Source: Arthrobacter sp. (GTDB taxonomy: Bacteria; Actinomycetota; Actinomycetes; Actinomycetales; Micrococcaceae). Taken from it: DNA of 64,000 nt. The notes below the pieces were generated by a model. It searched no databases. It was not told where the DNA came from and worked only from the letters and a program-made list of their open reading frames with translations. The stretch lies in the NCBI GenBank assembly GCA_023264815.1, contig JAHFUZ010000006.1, forward strand, positions 62,001 through 126,000, given 5' to 3'. Below, piece after piece: positions 57,083-64,000 of this stretch. Position 1 is the first letter of the stretch, and each line of letters opens with the position of its first letter. Position numbers and translations under genes: made by a program.

Positions 57083-57964
57083 CTAGAACCCGTGGCTGAG
57101 TATCAGTCCCAGTGAGAACAGCACGCTGTAGCCGAGGTTGATCAGGCCGGTCTGCTTGAGCACCGGGATCAGGCTCTTGCGCTTGCGGCCGTTGATCATC
57201 AGCCAGGCCGGCATGAGGCAGGCCGGGATGAGCAGCAGCACGATCAGGATCCACGGCCGGCCCGGGGCCAGGATCACTACCAGCAGGATGGCCACGGCCA
57301 GCATCAGCACGTAGCTTTCGCGGGCGTGCTTGTCGCCCAGCCGCACGGCCAGGGTCTTCTTGCCCGCCTGGATGTCCGTGGGGATGTCGCGGACGTTGTT
57401 GGCCATCAGCAATGCGCAGGCGATCAGGCCCGTCCCGATCGCGCCAATCACTGCCGGAAGGCTGATCTGCCCGGCCTGCGTGTATGTGGTGCCGAGCGTT
57501 GCCACCAGGCCGAAGAAGACAAACACAAAAACGTCGCCCAGGCCCATGTAGCCGTACGGGTTCTTGCCTCCGGTGTAGCCCCACGCGGCCATGACACAGC
57601 CGATTCCCACCAGGATCAGCCACCAGCTCTGGGTGATCACCACCAGTGCCAGGCCGAACACCATGGCCACTGCGAAGGTGCCGAACGCCGCGTACTTGAC
57701 GTGCTCCGGCTTGGCCGCGCCGGAGCCTACCAGCCGCAGCGGGCCCACGCGGTCCTCATCGGTGCCCCGGACGCCGTCGGAATAGTCGTTGGCGTAGTTC
57801 ACCCCCACCTGCAGGAGCAGCGCCACCAGGGCGGCCAGGATGGCGTTGACGGGACGGAACGAATCCAGCTCGTACGCCGCGGCGGTGCCGATCAGCACGG
57901 GGGCGATGGCGGCCGGCAACGTGCGGAGGCGGGCGCCCTGGATCCATTGTGCGGCTGTGGCCAC
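57083..57964 (-). CDS. menA: 1,4-dihydroxy-2-naphthoate polyprenyltransferase
   Basis: A 293-residue UbiA-family prenyltransferase. It has the aspartate-rich motifs NYANDYSDGVRGTDEDR (first Asp motif, after the second membrane segment) and NNVRDIPTDIQAGKKTLAVR (second Asp motif), with nine or so predicted membrane segments. It attaches the polyprenyl chain to dihydroxynaphthoate to give demethylmenaquinone. The reading frame begins with GTG at 57964. It is the last of the menB-menE-menA genes on the minus strand, separated from menE by 78 bases. Confidence 0.93.
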   Translation of the reverse strand: MATAAQWIQGARLRTLPAAIAPVLIGTAAAYELDSFRPVNAILAALVALLLQVGVNYANDYSDGVRGTDEDRVGPLRLVGSGAAKPEHVKYAAFGTFAVAMVFGLALVVITQSWWLILVGIGCVMAAWGYTGGKNPYGYMGLGDVFVFVFFGLVATLGTTYTQAGQISLPAVIGAIGTGLIACALLMANNVRDIPTDIQAGKKTLAVRLGDKHARESYVLMLAVAILLVVILAPGRPWILIVLLLIPACLMPAWLMINGRKRKSLIPVLKQTGLINLGYSVLFSLGLILSHGF

Positions 57965-58042
57965 GGTGAGTACCTCGCTGGGTTGGGGGAAAACGGTGAA
58001 ACGGTGTGCGCCGGCCGCGGGGGCAGCAGGTGCAGCTCTACT

Positions 58043-59209
58043 CTACTTTCCCTGGTGCAGGGCGTTGAGCCGCCCGATCATGGCCAGGCGGTCCGGTTTG
58101 CCGTTGGGCAGCATCAGCAGCTCGCCGGCTGCCAGCACCGTTTTCGGTGCCAGCAGGCCCAGCCGGGCGTGCCATTCCTGTTCAAGGACGACGGCGTGAT
58201 CCCCGGCGGGGGAAGCGCCGGCCAGCGCCACATACGCGGCCACGGCCTGGCCCCATTCAGCGGACGGAACGCCGGCCACAAAAGCCGCCATGACGCCGTT
58301 GGACTTTTCCAGCTCCTCCTGGACGTGCGCGGCGGAGACCTTGACGCCGCCGGTGATGATGACGTCGTCGGCACGGCCCAGGACGGTGAGCCGGCCGTCC
58401 GCGTCCAGGGCGCCCAGGTCATTGGTGCGGTACCAGCGGACGCCGTCTTCCTCGTAGAAGGTGTCCGTGTTTTCGGGCGAGTCGAGGTACCCGGCCGCCA
58501 CGGTGTCGCCGCCCAGGAGGATGCGGCCGTCCTCGGCGATCCGGACCTCCACTCCGGTCAGCGGGACGCCGTCGTACACGCAGCCGCCGCAGGTTTCCGC
58601 GGAGCCGTACGTGGTGGTGACCTTCAGGCCGGCCTCGCGGGCCGCGGCGAGCAGCCCCGCCGACGCCGGGGCGCCGCCCAGCAGGATGCCGTCGAACCGG
58701 CGCAGCACGGCGAGGGTGTCCGGGGAAGGGGAGGCCAGGAGCCGCTGCAGCTGGGTGGGCACCAGCGACGTGAAGCGGATGGGGTCGGTCAGTTCCAGGG
58801 CACCGGCCGTGAACGCTTCGGGCGTGAAGCCACCGGACATGTCCATGACCCAGGGCCGCGTGCCCGCGAACAGCGACCGGACCAGGACCTGCACGCCGGC
58901 CACGAACTGCACAGGCAGGGCCAGCAGCCACTGTCCTTCGCCCTGGAGGGCCAGCGCGGTGCCCATGGAGGATGCCGCCAGCGCCTCGACGGTCAGGACG
59001 GTGGCCTTGGGGGTGCCGGTGGAACCGGACGTGCGGACCACCGCCACGGCGTCATCGCAGCCAGGGGTTTCCGTGTGCCCCACCACCAGCTCGCCGTCCG
59101 GGTTCACGGAAAGTTCGACGGCGGGTCCCTCGCCGTGGAGGGCGGCGGCCAGCGCGGTGAGGGCCGGTTCGATGTCCAGGGGCCCGATGTTCTGGCGTCC
59201 GATGTTCAT
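58043..59209 (-). CDS. menE: o-succinylbenzoate-CoA ligase
   Basis: A 388-residue ANL-family acyl-CoA synthetase. AMP-binding motif VVRTSGSTGTPKATVLTVEA, then VTTTYGSAETCGGCVYDGVP and the hinge region LTVLGRADDVIITGGVKVSA (A8 motif). It is shorter than typical ANL enzymes (usually above 450 residues), as is common for actinobacterial MenE. It converts o-succinylbenzoate to its CoA thioester, the substrate of MenB encoded 13 bases upstream. ATG at 59209. Confidence 0.9.
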   Translation of the reverse strand: MNIGRQNIGPLDIEPALTALAAALHGEGPAVELSVNPDGELVVGHTETPGCDDAVAVVRTSGSTGTPKATVLTVEALAASSMGTALALQGEGQWLLALPVQFVAGVQVLVRSLFAGTRPWVMDMSGGFTPEAFTAGALELTDPIRFTSLVPTQLQRLLASPSPDTLAVLRRFDGILLGGAPASAGLLAAAREAGLKVTTTYGSAETCGGCVYDGVPLTGVEVRIAEDGRILLGGDTVAAGYLDSPENTDTFYEEDGVRWYRTNDLGALDADGRLTVLGRADDVIITGGVKVSAAHVQEELEKSNGVMAAFVAGVPSAEWGQAVAAYVALAGASPAGDHAVVLEQEWHARLGLLAPKTVLAAGELLMLPNGKPDRLAMIGRLNALHQGK

Positions 59210-59222
59210 GTGCCGTCCTGCC

Positions 59223-60191
59223 TTAGAAGTAGTGCGGAAAGCGGGACCAGTCGGGGTCGCGTTTCTCCAGGAACGCCTCCTTGCCTTCCACCGCTTCGTC
59301 CGTCATGTAGGCCAGGCGGGTGGCTTCGCCGGCGAAGACCTGCTGGCCGGCCAGGCCGTCGTCGGCCAGGTTGAAGGCGAACTTGAGCATGCGGATGGCC
59401 TGGGGGGACTGGCGGGCGATGTCCGCGGCGTACTCCAGGGCCACTTCCTCGAGGCGCTCGTGGTCCACGGCCTCGTTCACCGCACCCATCCGGACCATGT
59501 CCTCGGCGGAATATTCGCGGGCCAGGAAGAAGATTTCGCGGGCTGCCTTCTGGCCGATCTGGCGGGCCAGCAGCGCGGAGCCGTAGCCGGCGTCGAAACT
59601 GCCCACGGTGGCGTCGGTCTGCTTGAACCTGCCGTGCTGGCGGGAGGCGATGGTGAGGTCGGAGACCACGTGCAGGGAGTGCCCGCCGCCGGCTGCCCAG
59701 CCGTTCACGACGGCGATGACCACCTTGGGCATGGTGCGCATCAGCCGCTGGACTTCCAGGATGTGGAGGCGGCCGGCACGGGCGGGGTCGATGGTTTCCT
59801 GGGTCTCGCCGTCGGCTGTGTTCTGTACTACGTACCGATACCCGTCCCTGCCCCGGATCCGCTGGTCGCCGCCGGAGCAGAAGCTGTGGCCGCCGTCCTT
59901 GGGGGAGGGGCCGTTGCCGGTGAGCAGGACGGTGGCCACGTCCGGCGTCATCCGGGCGTGGTCCATGGCCCGGTAGAGCTCGTCCACGGTGCCGGGGCGG
60001 AAGGCGTTCCGGACCTCCGGGCGGTTGAACGCGATCCGGACGGTGGGCAGGTCCCTGGTTTCTGAGCCGTCCGCCGAGCGCTCCACCTGCCGGTGGTAGG
60101 TCATGTCCTGGAAGTCATCGAAGCCGGAGACGGTGCGCCAGCGGGTGGGGTCAAAGACGTCGGACACTTTGGCAGGAATTTGGTTGCTCAC
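59223..60191 (-). CDS. menB: 1,4-dihydroxy-2-naphthoyl-CoA synthase
   Basis: A 322-residue crotonase-fold enzyme with FCSGGDQRIRGRDGYRY, MPKVVIAVVNGWAAGGGHSL and TDATVGSFDAGYGSALLARQ, where the last Asp/Tyr region holds the catalytic residues. It closes the second ring of naphthoate in menaquinone synthesis. The N-terminus of about 60 residues is longer than in the E. coli protein but normal for actinobacteria. GTG start at 60191. It heads menB-menE-menA. Confidence 0.93.
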   Translation of the reverse strand: MSNQIPAKVSDVFDPTRWRTVSGFDDFQDMTYHRQVERSADGSETRDLPTVRIAFNRPEVRNAFRPGTVDELYRAMDHARMTPDVATVLLTGNGPSPKDGGHSFCSGGDQRIRGRDGYRYVVQNTADGETQETIDPARAGRLHILEVQRLMRTMPKVVIAVVNGWAAGGGHSLHVVSDLTIASRQHGRFKQTDATVGSFDAGYGSALLARQIGQKAAREIFFLAREYSAEDMVRMGAVNEAVDHERLEEVALEYAADIARQSPQAIRMLKFAFNLADDGLAGQQVFAGEATRLAYMTDEAVEGKEAFLEKRDPDWSRFPHYF

Positions 60192-60257
60192 CGGACAAGT
60201 CTAGTAACTGCAACGCGGGGTCACATAAAGCCCAGTGCGGAGCGGTTCCTGGGCGGC

Positions 60258-61019
60258 TTAGGGCTGGACCTGCTGGAGCTGTTCGAAGAGTTCCGGCGGG
60301 ATGGCGTAGATGAAGACGACCGCCAGGAGGTTCTTCGCAGCGTGCACAAAGTAGGCGAACATCAGGTTCTTCCCGGTCCACACGTACACAAAAACCAGGG
60401 TGGCGCCCATCGCCAGGTAGGGCAGCAGGGCCGGGAACGTGATGGCTTCCTGGCCCACGATGTGGAGGGAAGCGAACAGGACCACGGACAGGGCGCAGCA
60501 CAGCCAGATGTTCAGCCGGCGGCTGAGTTTGCCGATCAGCAGGTGCCGGAAGATGTACTCCTCCACAAACGGGCCCACAATCACCACCACGGGCACCATC
60601 AGCCAGGCAGGGACCTGCTGCATCAGTTCCTGCAGGCCGGCCTGGTTGGCGGAGGTCTGCACCCCGCCGGCCGCCGCCACCACAATGGCGGTAAGGATCA
60701 TCATGGCCACCACCGCCGTGGGGACCATGATCAGGGTGAACCAGGGGCGGGTGGCCAGCACGCGCAGGTCCCGCGCCATGACCCGGCGGGCTGCGATCAC
60801 GGCCAGGATCCCCACCGAGCCGTAGAAGAGCAGGTTGACTCCGTAGGACGCCGCGGCCGGGCTCGGCGCCAGCTGCCGGAGGAAGGGCGCGAGCAGCTCC
60901 CCGGCGACGGCGAAGATCCCCGCTGCGGCCACGTAGAGGCCCACCGTGGCGAAATCGAGGGGGGAAAACCGGTACAGCTCAGGCTGCGGAGCGGGTGGGC
61001 GCCGGTGTGTTGTGGCCAT
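60258..61019 (-). CDS. CPBP-family intramembrane protease
   Basis: A 253-residue membrane protein with eight predicted membrane segments and the CPBP (Rce1-like) motifs: GPFVEEYIFRHLLIGKLSRR (EExxxR), LFASLHIVGQEAITFPALL (the first His) and FAYFVHAAKNLLAVVF (second His). The catalytic Glu-Glu pair and both His motifs are intact. Substrate unknown; bacterial CPBP proteases have roles in peptide maturation or self-immunity. ATG at 61019, divergent from the metal ABC importer 80 bases away. Confidence 0.85.
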   Translation of the reverse strand: MATTHRRPPAPQPELYRFSPLDFATVGLYVAAAGIFAVAGELLAPFLRQLAPSPAAASYGVNLLFYGSVGILAVIAARRVMARDLRVLATRPWFTLIMVPTAVVAMMILTAIVVAAAGGVQTSANQAGLQELMQQVPAWLMVPVVVIVGPFVEEYIFRHLLIGKLSRRLNIWLCCALSVVLFASLHIVGQEAITFPALLPYLAMGATLVFVYVWTGKNLMFAYFVHAAKNLLAVVFIYAIPPELFEQLQQVQP

Positions 61020-61061
61020 GGGTTCAGCCTATCGCCCGCACCGGGGGGCGGGCTCCGTCAC

Positions 61062-61107
61062 ATTGCGGCCCCAGTTCGGCGTCCCGTAGAATATTCGGTA
61101 TGCCTAA
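61062..61107 (+). promoter_or_regulatory. promoter and DtxR/MntR-like box of the metal ABC operon
   Basis: A -35-like TTGCGG (near 61063) and a -10 TAGAAT (61087-61092), separated by 18 bases, put transcription start at about 61099-61100, the first base of the ATG. Overlapping this is TTCGGTATGCCTAA (61094-61107), an imperfect palindrome (TTCGG-n4-CCTAA) that resembles DtxR/MntR-family boxes. The promoter therefore looks leaderless with a metal-repressor box over its start point. Confidence 0.5.
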
Positions 61108-62104
61108 CTTTCTGTTTCGGTGCGCCAAAGTAGGCGCCCGGACCCTCGCTCCCCGGAAGGTGGCGCAGCGCGCAGCCGCAAGCGCCGCCGTCGTCCTTTT
61201 CACCCTGTCGGTGACTGCCTGCGGCGGCGCTGCGGGCGGGAACGCGCCGGGCAACGGCGGCGACGATAAGCCCGTGGTGCTGACCACCTTCACCGTCCTG
61301 GCCGACGTCGCCCGGAACGTCGCGGGGGAGCACCTCACCGTGGAGTCCATCACCAAGGCAGGCGCCGAGATCCACGGCTACGAACCCACCCCCGGCGACA
61401 TCCGCAAAGCCTCCAAAGCGGACCTCATCCTGGACAACGGGCTGAACCTCGAAGCGTGGTTCGGGCAGTTCGTCGAAGGCCTGGACGTGCCGCACGCCGT
61501 GGTCAGCGACGGTGTGCAGGTCATGTCCATCAGTGAAGACTCGTACCAGGGCAAGCCGAATCCGCATGCGTGGATGTCCCCCGTGAACGTCCAGATCTAC
61601 ACCGACAACATGGTGAAGGCCTTCAGTGCGCTGGACCCGGACAACGCCGCCGCCTTCAAGGCCAACGGGGACGCCTACAAAGCCAAGCTTCAGGCTGTGC
61701 AGGACGAGATGAAGGCCAGCCTCTCGGCCCTCCCCGAGAACCAGCGTGCCCTGGTGACCTGCGAAGGCGCCTTCTCCTACCTGGCCCGCGACGCCGGGCT
61801 CCGCGAGGTCTACATCTGGGCCGTGAACGCCGAGCAGCAGGCCACGCCGCAGCAGATCACCCGTGCCATCGAGTACGTCAAGGCCAACCAGGTCCCGGCG
61901 GTGTTCTGCGAATCCACGGTGTCGGACGCCCCCATGCAGCAGGTTGTCGGGGCCACGGGCAGCGCGTTCGGCGGCATCCTGTACGTTGACTCGCTCTCCG
62001 AAGCGGACGGCCCGGTGCCTACCTACCTGGACCTGATCAGGCACGACGCCAACCTCATCACCAAGGCGCTGACCGGCGCCGCTGCCTCGCAGGCAAAGTC
62101 ATGA
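61100..62104 (+). CDS. metal ABC transporter substrate-binding lipoprotein (Mn/Zn type)
   Basis: A 334-residue TroA/ZnuA-like protein. After a basic N-terminus there is a lipobox AAASAAVVLFTLSVTAC (Cys at about residue 41). Metal-coordinating residues are expected in AGAEIHGYEPTPGDIRKASK (His), KPNPHAWMSPVNVQIYTDNM (His), TCEGAFSYLARDAGLREVYI (Glu) and ILYVDSLSEADGPVPTYLDL (Asp). The normal His-rich loop of zinc-specific members is missing, which is more typical of manganese binders. Its stop overlaps the ATPase start by 4 bases. Confidence 0.9.
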   Translation: MPNFLFRCAKVGARTLAPRKVAQRAAASAAVVLFTLSVTACGGAAGGNAPGNGGDDKPVVLTTFTVLADVARNVAGEHLTVESITKAGAEIHGYEPTPGDIRKASKADLILDNGLNLEAWFGQFVEGLDVPHAVVSDGVQVMSISEDSYQGKPNPHAWMSPVNVQIYTDNMVKAFSALDPDNAAAFKANGDAYKAKLQAVQDEMKASLSALPENQRALVTCEGAFSYLARDAGLREVYIWAVNAEQQATPQQITRAIEYVKANQVPAVFCESTVSDAPMQQVVGATGSAFGGILYVDSLSEADGPVPTYLDLIRHDANLITKALTGAAASQAKS

Positions 62105-62919
62105 CCGCCCCCGCCATCCTCGTGGAGAACGTCACCGTCCACTATGGCGAGGTGCTGGCGCTCGATTCCGCCTCACTCACCTTGGAAACGGCCCGGATCT
62201 GCGGCCTGATCGGCATGAACGGGTCCGGCAAGTCCACCCTGTTCAAGGTGGTCATGGGGATGATCAAGCCCGACGCCGGCCGCGTCCTGATCGGCGGACA
62301 GTCACCGTCCAAGGCGCGCAAGGAGGGCGGGATCGGCTACGTGCCGCAGAGCGAGGACGTGGACTGGCAGTTCCCGCTGTCCGTCCGGGATGTGGTGATG
62401 ATGGGCCGTTACGGACACCAGGGCTTCACCAGACGTCCCTCGAAGGCTGACCGTGCCGCCGTGGATGAGGCACTGGACCGGGTTGAGCTCTCCGAGTACG
62501 CCGACCGCCAGATCGGGCAGCTGTCCGGCGGGCAGAAGAAACGGGCTTTTGTGGCCCGCGGGATCGCCCAGGGCGCCACCATGATGCTCCTGGACGAACC
62601 GTTCGCCGGCGTGGACAAGCGGTCCGAAGCCACCATCAGCCGGCTGCTGCGTGAACTCGCCTCCGATGGCTGCACCATCCTGATCTCCACCCACGACCTT
62701 CATGCCATGCCTGCGCTGTGCGACGAAGCCGTCCTCCTGATGCGCCGCGTCCTGATGCATGGTGCCCCGGAACTGGTGCTGCAGCCGGAGAACCTGGCCA
62801 TGGCGTTCGGCCTGGACGTGCTGAACCCCAACGCCCCGGAACGGACCCACCCTGCCGGCACAGCCGCCGTCGTACATTCCGCCACTGCAGCGGGCACCCA
62901 TCCGAAGAACAGGGGCTGA
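62101..62919 (+). CDS. metal ABC transporter ATP-binding protein
   Basis: A 272-residue ABC ATPase: Walker A GLIGMNGSGKSTLFKVVMGM, signature QLSGGQKKRAFVARGIAQGA, Walker B MMLLDEPFAGVDKRSE. The Q-loop includes GYVPQSEDVDWQFPLSVRD. Companion of the substrate-binding lipoprotein and the permease in a Mn/Zn importer. A short extension of about 30 residues at the C-terminus is Thr/Ala/Pro-rich. ATG inside the preceding stop; the permease starts 4 bases after its stop. Confidence 0.93.
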   Translation: MTAPAILVENVTVHYGEVLALDSASLTLETARICGLIGMNGSGKSTLFKVVMGMIKPDAGRVLIGGQSPSKARKEGGIGYVPQSEDVDWQFPLSVRDVVMMGRYGHQGFTRRPSKADRAAVDEALDRVELSEYADRQIGQLSGGQKKRAFVARGIAQGATMMLLDEPFAGVDKRSEATISRLLRELASDGCTILISTHDLHAMPALCDEAVLLMRRVLMHGAPELVLQPENLAMAFGLDVLNPNAPERTHPAGTAAVVHSATAAGTHPKNRG

Positions 62920-62923
62920 ACGC

Positions 62924-63793
62924 ATGGAACTTCTGCTTGAACCCCTGAGCTACGACTTCATGGTCCGCGCCATCATCACCACCGCGCTCGCCGCGATCGT
63001 GTGCGCCGTCCTGAGCTGCTGGCTGGTGCTGATCGGCTGGTCGCTGATGGGCGACGCCGTCTCGCACGCCGTCCTGCCGGGTGTGGTCCTGGCCTACATC
63101 GTGGGCGCACCGTTCGCCCTCGGCGCGCTGGTGTTTGCGCTGGTCGCCGTGACCCTGATCGGGGTGGTCCGCAACACCAGCCGGGTGAAGGAGGACGCGG
63201 CAATCGGCATTGTCTTCACCTCGCTGTTCGCCCTGGGCCTGGTGCTGATCTCCGTGACACCGAGCCAGACGGACCTGAACCACATCATCTTCGGGAACCT
63301 CCTGGGCGTCAGCATCCCGGACCTCATCCAGGTGCTGGTGCTGGGCGTGGTGGCCTTCGCCATCCTGATCCTGAAGCGCCGCGACCTTACCCTCTACGCC
63401 TTTGACCCCACGCATGCCCACGCCATCGGGCTCTCCCCGAGGCGGCTCGGGGCGCTGCTCCTGGGCCTGCTGGCGCTGACCTCTGTAGTGGCTCTGCAGA
63501 CCGTAGGGGTGGTGCTGGTGGTGGCCATGCTGATCATCCCCGGCGCCACGGCCTACCTGCTCACCGACCGCTTCCACCGCATGCTGGTGATCGCCCCGGT
63601 GGTCTCGGCCGTCTGCTCCATCACCGGCATCTACGTGAGCTACTACCTGGACACGGCCTCGGGCGCCATGGTGGTGCTGACCCAGGGCGTGGTGTTCGCC
63701 GCCGTCTACCTGTTCAGCCCGCGGCAGGGACTGATCGGCACGCGCCTCGCGAAGGCCCGCCGGAAGAAGGCCGCCGCGCTGCAGGCCGCCTGA
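62924..63793 (+). CDS. metal ABC transporter permease
   Basis: A 289-residue ABC-3 family permease with about eight membrane segments: IITTALAAIVCAVLSCWLVL, SLMGDAVSHAVLPGVVLAYI (conserved DAVSHAVLPG), LLGVSIPDLIQVLVLGVVAF and LALTSVVALQTVGVVLVVAM. It completes the three-gene importer. The C-terminus ends with a basic tail (KARRKKAAALQAA). ATG at 62924. Confidence 0.92.
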   Translation: MELLLEPLSYDFMVRAIITTALAAIVCAVLSCWLVLIGWSLMGDAVSHAVLPGVVLAYIVGAPFALGALVFALVAVTLIGVVRNTSRVKEDAAIGIVFTSLFALGLVLISVTPSQTDLNHIIFGNLLGVSIPDLIQVLVLGVVAFAILILKRRDLTLYAFDPTHAHAIGLSPRRLGALLLGLLALTSVVALQTVGVVLVVAMLIIPGATAYLLTDRFHRMLVIAPVVSAVCSITGIYVSYYLDTASGAMVVLTQGVVFAAVYLFSPRQGLIGTRLAKARRKKAAALQAA

Positions 63794-63941
63794 CCAAGTG
63801 ACGTCCCGCAGGCCCGGGCGCCCGCCGCGCAGGCGGTGAGTTTTGCGTCAAGGGATCGTTACGCACCGACCGGCCGCCGGAAACATCGGCGGCGGATGAT
63901 GGGCTCATGCCAGTCGTTCCGCCGGCCGAAAGGATCTGTCC

Positions 63942-64000
63942 ATGATCACCAAGAACCTTTTCCTGCAGGGCATCTTTCCGTTCCAGGGCGCCGGGCTGGA
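63942..64000 (+). CDS. start of an unidentified gene, cut by the window end
   Basis: ATG at 63942 follows AAAGGA with 8 bases spacing and encodes MITKNLFLQGIFPFQGAGL to the end of the window. Only 19 codons are visible, which is too little to assign a family. The 148 bases between it and the permease stop may contain its promoter; nothing else is recognised there. Confidence 0.6.
   Translation, partial: MITKNLFLQGIFPFQGAGL

Noticed and set aside
57326-59374. 682-residue plus-strand frame across menA and menE
   Set aside because: It is antisense to two genes with unmistakable family motifs and has no recognisable domain itself.
1-64000. tRNA, rRNA, insertion sequences, integrases, replication origins and canonical riboswitches
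   Set aside because: No sequence or structure supporting any of these was recognised in the window on either strand by reading alone.

Overview
The window reads as a stretch of chromosome from a high-GC actinobacterium of the Micrococcaceae, most likely Arthrobacter or Pseudarthrobacter. The evidence is the strong GC codon bias with many GTG starts, the actinobacterial gene neighbourhoods (an ssd-tadABC-pilin-TadE cluster facing a DUF1998 helicase, System II cytochrome c genes next to menaquinone genes, BldC-type regulator plus bS22, Rex), and the absence of rRNA, tRNA, CRISPR or insertion sequences. Genus-level placement is an inference from gene content only.

Layout. 1-3.1 kb: end of endonuclease III, a Nudix hydrolase, a YegP-like protein and a short family-A polymerase. 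3.4-8.8 kb: a Tad/Flp-type pilus or secretion cluster (ssd/tadZ, tadA, tadB, tadC, a Flp-type pilin with a very long leader, two TadE-like proteins), facing a DEAD/DEAH helicase. 11.3-25 kb: mostly housekeeping genes (GNAT, trhO, two related lipoproteins, a methyltransferase, topA, SseB, Ppx/GppA, proC, TrkA/TrkH, AcuC-like deacetylase). 25.2-34.7 kb: a regulator-rich catabolic stretch with an ArsR regulator, an FMN lactate-type oxidase divergent from its FadR-type regulator with two perfect operators, two LacI regulators, a decayed Gfo/Idh/MocA dehydrogenase, a PKD lipoprotein, a FAD oxidase with a 52-residue zinc-ribbon protein downstream, and an acetyl-xylan-esterase-like hydrolase. 34.8-38.8 kb: DAHP synthase behind an apparent aromatic leader peptide and attenuator, a BldC-like regulator, bS22, a HAD phosphatase, a glutaredoxin and Rex. 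38.9-41.3 kb: two membrane proteins with low-complexity N-termini and YceI.

41.5-46.5 kb holds a phosphatase followed by resA-ccdA-resB-ccsB (System II cytochrome c maturation). 46.6-55.7 kb is the most unusual block: a membrane-anchored Hsp70-type ATPase with a long Thr/Pro repeat tail, a LuxR-family regulator without a recognisable NTPase domain, an IniB-type acidic repeat protein and two dynamin-like GTPases related to mycobacterial IniA and IniC. I read it as an envelope-stress or membrane-remodelling module with its own sensor and regulator. From 55.7 kb the respiratory theme resumes with a membrane protein, PLDc_N and DUF4229 proteins, menA, menE and menB, then a CPBP protease, a Mn/Zn-type ABC importer with a probable leaderless, metal-regulated promoter, and the first codons of another gene.

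Apart from the decayed region 29.0-29.8 kb, no stretch longer than 300 bases lacks a gene; the larger intergenic gaps are described individually where they contain structure.
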